Shown: positions 34,966-43,845 of the stretch, one piece after another | How the letters are laid out: each line of letters starts with the position of its first letter | Position numbering within the stretch: position 1 is the stretch's first letter | Source of the DNA: Sinorhizobium terangae | GTDB taxonomy: Bacteria; Pseudomonadota; Alphaproteobacteria; Rhizobiales; Rhizobiaceae | Length of the DNA stretch: 64,000 bases | Direction: 5' to 3' | Assembly: GCF_009601505.1 (NCBI RefSeq) | Contig: NZ_WITC01000099.1 | Location: 40,970 to 104,969 of the forward strand | The notes under the pieces: model-generated | Database searches by the model: none | What the model was told of the DNA's origin: nothing | What the model saw: the letters and a program-made list of their open reading frames with translations, nothing else | Translations under genes and position numbers: made by a program

Positions 34966-36186
34966 CTAGTCACTCGGCAGCGGGCCGGGGAGTAACAAGA
35001 TTGTCGGGAAGCCGGTGAGCGGCGGGGTCATCCAGCGGCGCGCCGGCCCGCGGCCGAAGGACTGCACCTTGCCGGCCGCCGCAAGGGAATCTAGCGCGCG
35101 CTGCACCGTGCGCGGGCTCGCGCCAAGCGCGATCGCCAGCGCCGAGCTCGACCAGGACTCTCCGTCGGCAAGGAAGGCGAGCACCGCCGCGTGCCGCTCC
35201 TCGACCGGGGGCGCGAGCACGACGACCTCGCGGGCATGACGCGGCGCCAACGCAAAGCCTCGGTTCGTCGCGCTTATGTCCGCGAGCGCCCGAAGCTCGG
35301 CGCGCAGCCGCCCGATTTCCACCCGGAGCCGCGCGCGATGGGACTCATCAGCGTGTTTGGCGCGGAAGGCGCGGGAAAGCAGCGTGCTCCTCGGCGCGTC
35401 TCCCGGCCAGGCCTCGGCGAGCGCACGGGCCAGCGCGAAAAGGATCGGGCGCGTCGCGAGCGAGACCGTCAGTCTCTCGTCGCGCACGACATTGCGGCAA
35501 GCGTCGACGACGAGCGCCCCGGATGAAAGCAGCGCCTCGACCTCTTCGAGCAGCAGGGGTCGTTCCTTGCCTTGCGCGATCAGACGCGCCGCTGGCGTCT
35601 TCAGCACCAGCGATGCGCTTTCGACCTCCGCCGTCAGCGCCGGGATATCCGCCACGCGCGCGGCCTCGGCGGCGCGCGTGAGCGCGGCGCGCGCGGCCTG
35701 CGTCTGCACGCGCCGGGCGGCGATGCCCGCGACCGCCAGTTCATGGGCGGCTCGCAAGGCGGGCGGCAGCGGGGAGGGATCGAAGCCGGCGAGCATCCGT
35801 TCGGCCTCGTCGAGGCGGCCGATCAGGAGCAGGCGCCGAACCTCGACGTTCAGTGCATGCGCGGCATTCACCCGGTCGCCATGCGCTTCGAGCGTCGCGC
35901 GCGCGGCATCGAGCGCCTTTGCAGGCCAGGTGAGATCGCGCGAGACGAGGGCGATTTCGGCTTCGGCGACGACGCAACGCGCGCGTGCCACCGCCTCCTT
36001 CCTGCCGAAGGCGCGGGCGGCGCTCTTGAGAAGCGCCTTTGCCCGGACAAGGTCGCCGAGCTGCGCCATGGCGATGCCCCGGAGCGCGAGCGCGGGCGGG
36101 TCGTCGCGCAGCGCAACCCGCTTCAATGCGCCGAGCGGATCACCCGTCGCAAGAGCGTGTGCCGCGGCGGTGATCAGCGAGTCCAT
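34966..36186 (-). CDS. HTH-containing regulator with TPR-like N-terminal region
   Basis: The 406-residue Ala/Arg/Leu-rich protein has helical-hairpin repeats over about the first 190 residues (AKALLKSAARAFGRKEAVAR, ARATLEAHGDRVNAAHALN). Near residues 345-385 it has a winged-HTH region (SSSALAIALGASPRTVQRAL, DSLAAAGKVQSFGRGPARRW). It is divergent from the DUF899 gene 118 bases away, so that gene is its likely target. The exact family is not recognised. Confidence 0.75.
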   Translation of the reverse strand: MDSLITAAAHALATGDPLGALKRVALRDDPPALALRGIAMAQLGDLVRAKALLKSAARAFGRKEAVARARCVVAEAEIALVSRDLTWPAKALDAARATLEAHGDRVNAAHALNVEVRRLLLIGRLDEAERMLAGFDPSPLPPALRAAHELAVAGIAARRVQTQAARAALTRAAEAARVADIPALTAEVESASLVLKTPAARLIAQGKERPLLLEEVEALLSSGALVVDACRNVVRDERLTVSLATRPILFALARALAEAWPGDAPRSTLLSRAFRAKHADESHRARLRVEIGRLRAELRALADISATNRGFALAPRHAREVVVLAPPVEERHAAVLAFLADGESWSSSALAIALGASPRTVQRALDSLAAAGKVQSFGRGPARRWMTPPLTGFPTILLLPGPLPSD

Positions 36187-36303
36187 CGGAATCCCGTCAC
36201 ACTTGTCACTCTCACCATTCGAAATCCGCTCCTAACCTAGGACCAACGAAGCAACAGGTCGCGCCGGGAAGGTACGACGACAGATGGCCAAAGGAGAAGA
36301 GTG

Positions 36304-37095
36304 ATGACGGCACATGTGACCGGAACCCGTGACGAGTGGCTCGCAGCACGGCTCGACCTGCTCCAGGAGGAGAAGGAGCTGACGCGGCGTAGCGACGAGT
36401 TGGCGCTCAGGCGCCAGACGCTGCCCTGGGTGCGGATCGACAAGGACTACCGGTTCGACACCGAGGAGGGAAACGTTTCGCTCAAGGACCTCTTCAAAGG
36501 TCGCTCGCAGCTCCTCGTCTACCATTTCATGTTCGGCCCCGACTACAAGGCCGGGTGCCCCTCCTGCTCCTCGATCGCGGATGGGTTCAACGGCATCGTC
36601 GTCCATCTTGAAAACCACGATGTCGCCTTCTCGGCAATATCGCGCGCACCGCTTGCAAAACTGCAGGCGTTCAAGCAGCGGATGGGATGGACCTTTCCCT
36701 GGGCCTCTTCGAACGACGGCGATTTCAATCGCGACTTCAGCGTCTGGTTCACGGAGGAGGAGCAGCGCAAGGGCACGATAGAATACAACTTCCGCCGCGA
36801 GCCGCCGGCGCCTGAGCCGCTTGCCGGCAAGACCGTTCAGGAGTGGCGCGGCGACGAGGGACCGGTCGCCCAAATCGCGGCCATGACCGGCACGGACGTT
36901 CCCACCTATACGCGTGACAGGCCGGGGGTCAGCGCATTTGCGCTGGATGATGGCGTCGTCTACCACACCTATTCCAGCTATGCGCGCGGACTGGATGGCC
37001 TGTGGGGCATGTATCAGTGGCTCGACCGGGCGCCTCTGGGGCGCAACGAGAACGGGATCTGGTGGCGTCACCGCGACGCCTATGGCCGGGGCTGA
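36304..37095 (+). CDS. DUF899 family thioredoxin-like protein
   Basis: The 263-residue protein shows the DUF899 pattern: DEWLAARLDLLQEEKELTRR, LPWVRIDKDYRFDTEEG, LVYHFMFGPDYKAGCPSCSS, with the CPSC pair at the thioredoxin-like active site, and DGVVYHTYSSYARGLDGL. The family is predicted to be redox-active but has no settled role. GGAGAAGAGTG precedes the ATG at 36304. The next small membrane gene begins 5 bases after its stop. Confidence 0.88.
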   Translation: MTAHVTGTRDEWLAARLDLLQEEKELTRRSDELALRRQTLPWVRIDKDYRFDTEEGNVSLKDLFKGRSQLLVYHFMFGPDYKAGCPSCSSIADGFNGIVVHLENHDVAFSAISRAPLAKLQAFKQRMGWTFPWASSNDGDFNRDFSVWFTEEEQRKGTIEYNFRREPPAPEPLAGKTVQEWRGDEGPVAQIAAMTGTDVPTYTRDRPGVSAFALDDGVVYHTYSSYARGLDGLWGMYQWLDRAPLGRNENGIWWRHRDAYGRG

Positions 37096-37100
37096 GTCAG

Positions 37101-37412
37101 ATGCTGCGCCGTCGCGAGAGCTCGAACAGGATGCCGGCCGCAGGCAGCGGATCTGCCTGCGCCCCAGGCGCCGACGCCGCCGCTTTCGGTGCCGCCGACT
37201 GGCTATTATCCTTCGCGGCGGCGCCGACCTTCGCGATCATGGCGCTGCTGACCAGCGTTCTTGGCGGGTCGGCGGACATGCACTGCTCGTCGATGGAGGA
37301 TGCGTCGCGCTTGACCGGGATGGTGCCGATGTACCTGCTGATGAGCGTCTTCCATTCGGGACCATGGCTGAGGCTTGTTGCAAGCAGCCGAAGCCCTGGC
37401 CGCCGATCCTGA
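37101..37412 (+). CDS. Small membrane protein in the DUF899 operon
   Basis: The 103-residue product has a hydrophobic stretch ADWLLSFAAAPTFAIMALLT and a second GMVPMYLLMSVFHSGPWLRLV, so probably two helices. The pattern recalls small proteins that follow DUF899 genes in related bacteria, but I cannot name a family. Start at 37101 is 5 bases after the upstream stop, without its own strong ribosome site, which suggests translational coupling. Confidence 0.6.
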   Translation: MLRRRESSNRMPAAGSGSACAPGADAAAFGAADWLLSFAAAPTFAIMALLTSVLGGSADMHCSSMEDASRLTGMVPMYLLMSVFHSGPWLRLVASSRSPGRRS

Positions 37413-37975
37413 TAATCTTTGGTTCCGGGGACGGCGTGGCCCGAAACCAAAAAACAGAGCCCGCTCCGCTGGAACGGACTCTGATGGTAGTTCGCGACGA
37501 AATGTCTGTCACATACTGGCGCTCATCTATTGCCAGAAACGCCGTGCCCGCCCGATGATGACTTCGGGCTAATCCGCTTGTAATCCCCCCCCCTCGGGAA
37601 TCGCCGCCATTCCTGCGAGTTCGTACTCCCAATCAGAGCCCACTGTCGGTAGCGAGCTCTGATCTAAATGGCTACTGAAATGAATTCTTAGAAAAGAATT
37701 CTCACGGATTTGCGAGCTCATATTTGCCAAATCCCACGCTCGGGTCCAGTAACTTTTAAGGGCGATCTGTAACGAAATTCGATTGTCTTCCGTGCGACGA
37801 CGGTTGCTCCGGAACCAGTCCCAAATCCGAAACGTTGAGCCTTTCGTATGGCCTCCTGAACCGGGACAGACCAGGACGGGATTGGTCGAAAATTCAAGTC
37901 GTTACAGGCGGTTTTTCGCGCCTCCGATAGGGTGCGTGGCGCCGCGGGTTATCGGATTACGAAAGGAGACCAGAG
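37413..37975. other. Gene-free gap with an EcfG-like promoter
   Basis: About 560 bases with no convincing gene. It contains an 8-bp inverted repeat GAATTCTT-AGAA-AAGAATTC (37682-37701) and a promoter-like GGAAC/CGTT pair at 37811-37836 pointing right. A small RNA cannot be excluded. Confidence 0.5.
37811..37836 (+). promoter_or_regulatory. EcfG/RpoE2-type general stress promoter
   Basis: GGAAC (37811-37815), a 17-base spacer and CGTT (37833-37836) match the alphaproteobacterial EcfG consensus GGAAC-N16/17-CGTT exactly. It lies 140 bases upstream of the 69-aa gene. Confidence 0.6.
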
Positions 37976-38185
37976 ATGGCTCACACCGACGCAAATGCGA
38001 CGCATCATACCCAGAAGATGAAAGGCGAGCTGAACGCGCTGATCGACCATCTGCGCGAGGACATCGACAAGGTCGATGATCCGCAATTCAAGGCGATGTT
38101 CGAGACCTCGGCGGAGGTGCTCGGTGGGCTGGTCAAGGCCTTCAGCCACTACGAACAAAGGAGCGAGGCCGCCTGGAAGGCGTGA
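37976..38185 (+). CDS. Small soluble helical protein, 69 aa, putative general stress gene
   Basis: The product MAHTDANATHHTQKMKGELN and onward is hydrophilic and largely helical, without a recognisable family. GAAAGGAGACCAGAG precedes the ATG, a strong ribosome site. The upstream EcfG-like promoter suggests induction under general stress. Similar short acidic helical proteins are common RpoE2 targets, but this is inference. Confidence 0.65.
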   Translation: MAHTDANATHHTQKMKGELNALIDHLREDIDKVDDPQFKAMFETSAEVLGGLVKAFSHYEQRSEAAWKA

Positions 38186-38215
38186 CGGCGCTCGCGCCGA
38201 CCGTGCCGAACAGCA

Positions 38216-39229
38216 TCACTGCGTGCGCAGCGGCGGGGAGGGCACGTCGACGCGGATCAGCCCCGAAAAGTCGGGCGACAGGCCTGCCGCCTGAGCTCGG
38301 TCCTTGATGTGGGCGAGCGTGCGCAGTTCGGCGAGTGGCAGGTTCGTGTCCAGGGCGCCGAGGTCATAGGCATAGTCGGGAAGATAGCCGTTGACGATCA
38401 GCCGCCAGTCAAGGGGAACAACGTCGCCGACGGCGCGCATCATCTTGACGATGGTCGTCGTGCAGTTGGTCGTAATCGAGTTGTAGAATTCCGGCGTCGT
38501 GGCGAGCGCGTTGGCGTCCCGGACATATTCGAGCAGCAGCGTCCTGGCGGCTTCCGGCGGGGCTCTGAGGCGATAGATCTGGACGTCTTCTCCGCGAACG
38601 TTCGACCGCACGCGGACAACGTCGCGCTCGTCGGCAGCAACGATCACCAGCGGATTGCTCTTGAAGAGATCGGCAACGGGCGAGAACTGGCCGCCGATGC
38701 GCCGCCGGACCTCGATCGACCAGGCGAGCTGGTCGCCGCCATCGAAGCCGAAGCTCATGATCACATGCGCCATTTCGGGACCGGCCCAGTAGGACATGAA
38801 GAGGTCGAGCGAACGCAGCTTGTCGAGATCATAGGTGCGGATCGTCCAGCGCTCGGTGAAGTCGGTATTGCTGCGCCACTCGAAGTCGCGGACATTCGTC
38901 AGCGTCAGCAGGTTGCCGTCTAGCGCACCCGTCACCTGACGCGCGACGTCCGGGGCCCAATCGGCGTCCTTCGGCGGCCTGATTGTGCTCCACCAGGCGA
39001 GCATGATGCCAAGCGCCACGAGAAAGACGGCGCCGGCTCGGTAACGCCAGCGGGTGAAGAGCGCGACGACCGCCGCAAGGCCGAGCAGGATAAAAGCGCC
39101 GCTCGCTGCGGCTTTTGCTAGCGGTGGGCCGGGGAGCCGGTACCACAGAGCAAGCGCCGCCCAGACGGTGACGAACGCGATGGCAAAAGCGAGAGCGATG
39201 GCGACGAATATTCGCGTTGCGACACGCAC
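38216..39229 (-). CDS. DUF4105 (Lnb N-terminal-like periplasmic) domain membrane protein
   Basis: The 337-residue protein has three N-terminal membrane segments (IFVAIALAFAIAFVTVWAAL, AFILLGLAAVVALF and VFLVALGIMLAWWST), then a soluble domain with the DUF4105 hallmarks: RWTIRTYDLDKLRSLDLFMS, WAGPEMAHVIMSFGF, LAWSIEVRR and the conserved TTNCTTTIVKMMRAV with Cys and Asn. The domain is thought to be a papain-like periplasmic enzyme of unknown substrate. The start is GTG at 39229 behind AGGAGG; upstream in-frame sequence is not protein-like. It follows the phospholipid operon by about 120 bases on the same strand and may be co-transcribed. Confidence 0.82.
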   Translation of the reverse strand: MRVATRIFVAIALAFAIAFVTVWAALALWYRLPGPPLAKAAASGAFILLGLAAVVALFTRWRYRAGAVFLVALGIMLAWWSTIRPPKDADWAPDVARQVTGALDGNLLTLTNVRDFEWRSNTDFTERWTIRTYDLDKLRSLDLFMSYWAGPEMAHVIMSFGFDGGDQLAWSIEVRRRIGGQFSPVADLFKSNPLVIVAADERDVVRVRSNVRGEDVQIYRLRAPPEAARTLLLEYVRDANALATTPEFYNSITTNCTTTIVKMMRAVGDVVPLDWRLIVNGYLPDYAYDLGALDTNLPLAELRTLAHIKDRAQAAGLSPDFSGLIRVDVPSPPLRTQ

Positions 39230-39351
39230 TCCGGATCCTCCTCTTGTAGTGGCCACCAAATCGCGAGAGCTACGGATCGTAGTCGCCGGCGCACCGTTGA
39301 CAATACCGGAACGCCACAGCCGCCGCGCCACGGTTCGCCCTCCTTGCCGGG

Positions 39352-40002
39352 CTAGCGTCCACCCGCCTCCTTCAGCCGCCGAACCAATGCCCGCCCGCGG
39401 CGGAACGCCGTCAGCGCCGCGCCGAGGGCGACCAACCAGAGGGCGATGATCAGCACCTCGTTGTGGCCTTGCCACAGAGGCTCGGCGATGGAGAGGGCCG
39501 CGGCGGCGGTGACTGTCGCCATGCGGTGCTGCTTGGCCATCGGCCCGGAAAAGTCGCTCGGATTCCCGATGGCACGGCCAAGTTCGCGGACATAGGCGGT
39601 GAGGACGGCGAAGGCGCCGGCAGCCCAGCCGAGTCCCGGCGTGCCGATGCCATAGCCGAGCCCCGTGAATATGAGGAGGTCGGCGACGCGATCCGGAAAC
39701 TCGTTCCAGAAAGGGCCATCCGGCTCGCCCTTGCCGCCCTCGACGGCGACCATGCCGTCAAAGAGGTTGCAGAGCAGCCGGAGCTGGCAGAACAGGGCGG
39801 CCAAAAGCAGGCAGGCGATCCGCACCCCGCCCATGTTCTGCCCTGCCAGGAAGAACGCACCGCCGGCGAGAGCCGCGGCCACCATGCTCGCTTGCGAGAT
39901 CTGGTTGGGCGTGATCGCCCGCGCCGCCATCCAGCGAGCGATCGCGCCGGCCCAGCGTGTGTTGCGGCTTGCAAGCGGCCGCCGGTCGCCTGTCTCGGTC
40001 AT
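39352..40002 (-). CDS. CDP-alcohol phosphatidyltransferase-like protein with non-canonical motif
   Basis: The 216-residue membrane protein aligns with CDP-alcohol phosphotransferases, whose core is D-x2-DG-x2-AR-x8-G-x3-D-x3-D. Here it reads N-x2-DG-x2-AV-x8-G-x3-N-x3-D (NLFDGMVAV near residue 75, then PFWNEFPDRVAD). Two Asp are Asn and the Arg is Val, so metal/CDP binding must differ or activity is altered. About six helices. Last gene of the operon plsC-like, cdsA-like, small protein, this gene; its ATG overlaps the preceding stop (ATGA). Product lipid unknown. Confidence 0.8.
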   Translation of the reverse strand: MTETGDRRPLASRNTRWAGAIARWMAARAITPNQISQASMVAAALAGGAFFLAGQNMGGVRIACLLLAALFCQLRLLCNLFDGMVAVEGGKGEPDGPFWNEFPDRVADLLIFTGLGYGIGTPGLGWAAGAFAVLTAYVRELGRAIGNPSDFSGPMAKQHRMATVTAAAALSIAEPLWQGHNEVLIIALWLVALGAALTAFRRGRALVRRLKEAGGR

Positions 40003-40391
40003 TGTTCGCCTCTTTTCCTGGAAATCGAATAAGCGTAGGACCACGCGTAGGTCGTCGAGACCAAGAGCGGGACTGCGACGGTCTTGAGTATTTCGGGCGT
40101 GCCACCGAGGGCGTGGAGCGACACCAGCAGGCTCGCCGAGCCGAGGCAGGCGATCAAAGGCGGCGCCCAGAAACGCTCAGGTCCGCTGAAGCGCTTCGAA
40201 AGCCCGTCGATCACAGACTTGAGGAACAGCGTAAGACCGGCCGATAGCGCGCCTTGCAGGACCCCGGAAACAAGCGGCTGCGGCATAGGATGAGCGCTGT
40301 TGGCGAAGACCGCCCAGCCGCCCATGGACAGAAAGGCGAAGAGCACATGCACCGTGCTGCTGCGCGCCCAGTCCCTCAACACGGATCTCAT
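39999..40391 (-). CDS. Small multi-pass membrane protein in the phospholipid operon
   Basis: The 130-residue product has three to four hydrophobic segments (TVHVLFAFLSMGGWAVFAN, VLQGALSAGLTLFLKSVIDG, APPLIACLGSASLLVSLHAL, TVAVPLLVSTTYAWSYAYS) and no family I recognise. It starts at 40391 with ATGA overlapping the cdsA-like stop; its own stop overlaps the CDP-alcohol gene start in the same way. Such tight coupling suggests a subunit of the same lipid-modifying machine. Confidence 0.7.
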   Translation of the reverse strand: MRSVLRDWARSSTVHVLFAFLSMGGWAVFANSAHPMPQPLVSGVLQGALSAGLTLFLKSVIDGLSKRFSGPERFWAPPLIACLGSASLLVSLHALGGTPEILKTVAVPLLVSTTYAWSYAYSISRKRGEQ

Positions 40392-41338
40392 GAGAGCGAC
40401 CACCAATAGCGCACGAGATGGAAGAAGATCGGCGCCGAGAAGACGACGGAATCAAGTCTGTCGATCAGCCCGCCGTGACCTTCGATGAGATGGCCCCAGT
40501 CCTTGACGCCGCGGTCGCGCTTGATTGCCGACATCACCAGCCCTCCGAGAAAGCCCATGAGGGTGATGATGAACGACATGAGGCCGGCCTGAAGCGGCGT
40601 GAACGGCGTGATCCACCACAGGGCGGCCCCGATCAGTGTGGCGCTGGCAACGCCGCCGACAAAGCCTTCGACCGTCTTCGACGGCGAGAGTTTCGGCGCG
40701 ATCCTGGTGCGGCCGAAGAGCTTGCCCCAGACATATTGCAGCACATCGCTCAGCTGCACGACGATCACCAGAAAGGCGATCAGCAGCACGTTGCGCCCCT
40801 CGTAGCCGGGTATGTCGAGGGTCAGCAGCGCCGGTACATGCGAGACGCAGAAGACGCAGATCATCAAGGCCCATTGCACTTCGGCGACGCGAAGCAGGAA
40901 GCGCTCGGTATCGCCCCGGAGCACCGAGATGATCGGCATAAGCAGGAAGGCATAGACGGGAATGAAGATCGAGAAGATACCGTATTCCTCGGCCCAGAGC
41001 AGATAATACTGGATCGGCAGGACGAGGAAGAAGGCCGAGGCGAGCGCCCAGTGGTCGGCGCGCCGGGTGTAGATCAGCGTGATGAATTCCCTGAGCGCCG
41101 CAAAGGAGCAGAAGGCGAAGAGGAAAAGGACACCGATCCGGCCGGCGATGAAGGCAAGGCCGATCAGGATGACCATCGCCCACCACGCCCGGATGCGGGC
41201 GTTGAGGTTTTCGACCGCGGCGTTCGGTTCGTTGGTCGCGAGACGTCGCTCGAGTATGTAGCCGACCGTGGAGGCGACGATGAGCACGCCGAAGATGCCG
41301 AGGACGAGGGTCACGAGATCGGAGCCTGCCGCAGTCAT
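40388..41338 (-). CDS. Phosphatidate cytidylyltransferase (CdsA family)
   Basis: The 316-residue integral membrane protein has about eight helices and a complete CdsA signature SAIKRDRGVKDWGHLIEGHG followed by GLIDRLDS. CdsA makes CDP-diacylglycerol from phosphatidate and CTP. GKLFGRTRIAPKLSPSKTVE is the other conserved loop. Its genome context, beside a PlsC-like and a CDP-alcohol gene and not the usual housekeeping cdsA neighbours, suggests an accessory copy. Starts by ATGA overlap with the plsC-like gene. Confidence 0.92.
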   Translation of the reverse strand: MTAAGSDLVTLVLGIFGVLIVASTVGYILERRLATNEPNAAVENLNARIRAWWAMVILIGLAFIAGRIGVLFLFAFCSFAALREFITLIYTRRADHWALASAFFLVLPIQYYLLWAEEYGIFSIFIPVYAFLLMPIISVLRGDTERFLLRVAEVQWALMICVFCVSHVPALLTLDIPGYEGRNVLLIAFLVIVVQLSDVLQYVWGKLFGRTRIAPKLSPSKTVEGFVGGVASATLIGAALWWITPFTPLQAGLMSFIITLMGFLGGLVMSAIKRDRGVKDWGHLIEGHGGLIDRLDSVVFSAPIFFHLVRYWWSLS

Positions 41339-41979
41339 TCGCCGCTCCCTGCCGGTTTCGGAGCAAGCGCCAGGAGAGCGGCCCGCATCCGTTCGAGAAA
41401 TGTTTCCTTGTCTTCGCCGGGTGCGAGGCGGAGCGCGCGGCCGAAGGTGACGGTGCAGATCAGCGGGATCGGCACGATCTCGCCCTTGGGCATGACCCGG
41501 TTCAAATTGTTGATCCATACCGGCACGAGATCGACCTCCGGGCGCTGATCGACCAGATGGAAGATGCCGCTCTTGAACGGGAGAAGCCGTTCCTCCGTCT
41601 GGTTTCGCGTGCCCTCAGGAAAAAGGATCAGCGACGAGCCGGCATCGATCGCCGAGACCATCAGCGCGATCGGATCCTGCGTCCGCTTCTCCCGTTCACG
41701 TTCGATCAGCACCGCATTGAAGACGTCGCGCCCGATGAAGGCGCTCGTTTGCGATTTCAGCCAATATTCGGCGCCGGCAACGGGGCGGGTCCGGTGGCGG
41801 AGCCTCGGCGGCAGCACGGCCCAGACGAGGACGAAATCGCCGTGGCTCGAATGGTTGGCAAAATAGACGCAAGGCTTGGCCGGCAATCCCTCTTCCGGCC
41901 AGATGGCGCGAACCGCGGTTATCGCGCGGGCGAACAGAACGAAGGCAGCCGCAGCAACCTTCGCAATCAAAGCCTTCAT
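41335..41979 (-). CDS. 1-acyl-sn-glycerol-3-phosphate acyltransferase-like (PlsC family)
   Basis: The 214-residue protein has the acyltransferase motif NHSSHGD (His-x4-Asp) and the second motif LILFPEGTR. One N-terminal hydrophobic helix anchors it to the membrane. It would supply phosphatidate to the CdsA-like protein encoded next. The chosen ATG at 41979 has only a weak site (GGTGGGATCCGG), but upstream sequence is not conserved-looking. First gene of a four-gene operon. Confidence 0.9.
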   Translation of the reverse strand: MKALIAKVAAAAFVLFARAITAVRAIWPEEGLPAKPCVYFANHSSHGDFVLVWAVLPPRLRHRTRPVAGAEYWLKSQTSAFIGRDVFNAVLIEREREKRTQDPIALMVSAIDAGSSLILFPEGTRNQTEERLLPFKSGIFHLVDQRPEVDLVPVWINNLNRVMPKGEIVPIPLICTVTFGRALRLAPGEDKETFLERMRAALLALAPKPAGSGE

Positions 41980-42227
41980 CCGGATCCCACCCCCGCCAGC
42001 CCCCTTTGACGCATGCGCAGACTGTAGCACGGCCATTGCGGCAGGGAAGACGCGTTGTTTGGTGCAAAGCGGGGACGCGACGGGGCCCGCCGAGGGCTGC
42101 GCATGCCGGGTCGAGGCTGAGCAAGAAGCGGGGATGACCAGTTTTGGCGCCAGAGGCCGCCGCAGGCTCGAATTACCGCCATCGACTCATGGCGGACATT
42201 CGCTACAGGCTCCGCTTTCAACAGTGC

Positions 42228-42965
42228 TCAGACTGCGTAAAGCTCAATCGGCTTATCGAAGCCTTTCAGGCGGTATTCGCGGCCTTCGCTTTCGGCCGGT
42301 TGGCTCTTCGCCCGCTCACAAACGGCCCTGGTGACGAGAATCTGCCCCGCTTCAGCGGCTGACTGGGCGCGAGCGGCCGTATTCACAACCGTACCAATCG
42401 CAGTCAGGTCGCGATGCGATCGGCCGAACTCTCCGAAGCTGGCCTCGCCGGAGTCGATGCCGATACCGACGCCGAGTTCACTTCCGCGCAGTCCGACACC
42501 CTCAGCCGAGTGACGTTCACGACGCAATTGGCAGCGGCGCTGAATCTCCCTCGCAGCGAGGACAGCACGTTCGGCGTGGTTCTCGCGGGGGATCGGAAAG
42601 TTGAATATAGCCATGACCGCGTCGCCGACCGTCTTGTTGAGAAGACCGTCGAATTCCCAAATGGCTGCGGCACATTCATCGTAGAAATCATCCAGCAGCG
42701 ACGAGACGGCATCTGCCGAATGCGACTGCGAAAGCGTCGTATAGCCTCTCAGGTCCGCGAAAAGCACAGACACATCAACAGTGATCTTGCGAGCCTTCAT
42801 CACGCGCGTGAACATGAGTTCGCAAATCGTGCAGGTGTTCGGATTCATCCGGCTTGGGCGGATGCCAAAGGCGCGAAAGGGAATGGAAGCCGGTCCGCGC
42901 AGAGGCACGGGAAGGCGCATCTGCTCCCAGCAGCCCTTGCAAATCCTCGATTGAGAAAACGACAT
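42228..42965 (-). CDS. Class III adenylate/guanylate cyclase with N-terminal Cys pairs
   Basis: The 245-residue protein has N-terminal CKGC (C9, C12) and CTIC (C45, C48) pairs that could bind zinc or an iron-sulfur cluster, then a single cyclase domain: VSVLFADLRGYTTLSQ with the metal Asp, TVGDAVMAIFNFP with the second Asp, GIGIDSGEASFG, and the catalytic Asn/Arg in TVVNTAARAQ. All catalytic residues are present, so it is likely active. The sensor role of the Cys pairs is inference. Start at 42965 has GGCGGTGAG just before the ATG. Confidence 0.85.
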   Translation of the reverse strand: MSFSQSRICKGCWEQMRLPVPLRGPASIPFRAFGIRPSRMNPNTCTICELMFTRVMKARKITVDVSVLFADLRGYTTLSQSHSADAVSSLLDDFYDECAAAIWEFDGLLNKTVGDAVMAIFNFPIPRENHAERAVLAAREIQRRCQLRRERHSAEGVGLRGSELGVGIGIDSGEASFGEFGRSHRDLTAIGTVVNTAARAQSAAEAGQILVTRAVCERAKSQPAESEGREYRLKGFDKPIELYAV

Positions 42966-43152
42966 CTCACCACCGCCCTTTTCCTGTCGCTCGGCGATCG
43001 TAGCACATCTGGGTACGCCGCCAATGTCCGCTCCGCGGAAGCGAGGCGCGAATTGAAGCGGCCTTCCGTGGTATATTCTGAAGGGGAGAATGAAACATGA
43101 GGTTGCCGCCGCCGGCACGGGAGCACCCGGCGAGCGGTTAAGGGAGGAAAGC

Positions 43153-43728
43153 ATGGAAATTCCTGTTCCACTACACCCTTATCTTGACGCCGGCATGGGC
43201 AAGGCTAGCGCCACCTTCAACGGTGGGACGCTGGTCTGCGCCTGCAAGGATCGTCCCGTCAGGGTCCGCGTCAGCGGCGGGATTGCCCACAATCACGCCT
43301 GCGGCTGCACCAAGTGCTGGAAGCCGAAGGGGGCGGCCTTCTCGATCGTCGCGGTTGCGCCGCATGACAGCATCACGGTCGTCGAAAACGGCGACAAGCT
43401 CGAAATCGTCGATCCGACCGCGCTTATCCAGAGGCACGCCTGCAAGGAATGCGGCGTGCATATGTACGGGCCGGTGGAGCGCGAGCACCCCTTCCAGGGA
43501 CTCGACTTCATCCATCCCGAACGGTTCGAGGAGAGCGGCTGGCCGGAGCCGGGCTTTGCCGCCTTCGTCTCCTCTATCATCGAAAGCGGCGTCGATCCCG
43601 CGAAGATGAACGGCGTGCGCAATCATCTGAGGCGGATCGGGCTGGAACCCTATGACTGCCTGTCGCCGGAATTGATGGACTTCGTCGCCACCTGGGTGGC
43701 GAAGAAAAGCGGCGCACTGAAGCAGTGA
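43153..43728 (+). CDS. gfa: S-(hydroxymethyl)glutathione synthase (glutathione-dependent formaldehyde-activating enzyme)
   Basis: The 191-residue protein has the Gfa zinc-binding pattern: [14 protein letters not shown], then [15 protein letters not shown], and a second site [15 protein letters not shown]. Gfa adds glutathione to formaldehyde in C1 detoxification, upstream of formaldehyde dehydrogenase. Length is as expected for the family. AGGGAGGAAAGC precedes the ATG. The usual partner genes flhA/fghA are not adjacent; an SDR gene follows after 117 bases. Confidence 0.92.
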   Translation: MEIPVPLHPYLDAGMGKASATFNGGTLVCACKDRPVRVRVSGGIAHNHACGCTKCWKPKGAAFSIVAVAPHDSITVVENGDKLEIVDPTALIQRHACKECGVHMYGPVEREHPFQGLDFIHPERFEESGWPEPGFAAFVSSIIESGVDPAKMNGVRNHLRRIGLEPYDCLSPELMDFVATWVAKKSGALKQ

Positions 43729-43845
43729 TCGAAGGGAGCGGGCGGGGTAAGATCGATTTCGGCGCACCCGAGTGGGGCCGGCGCGGAATCGCTCCCGTCG
43801 GCTTCACGACATGGCTTTGCGAGCGGCTAGCGGAGGAGGGCGACC

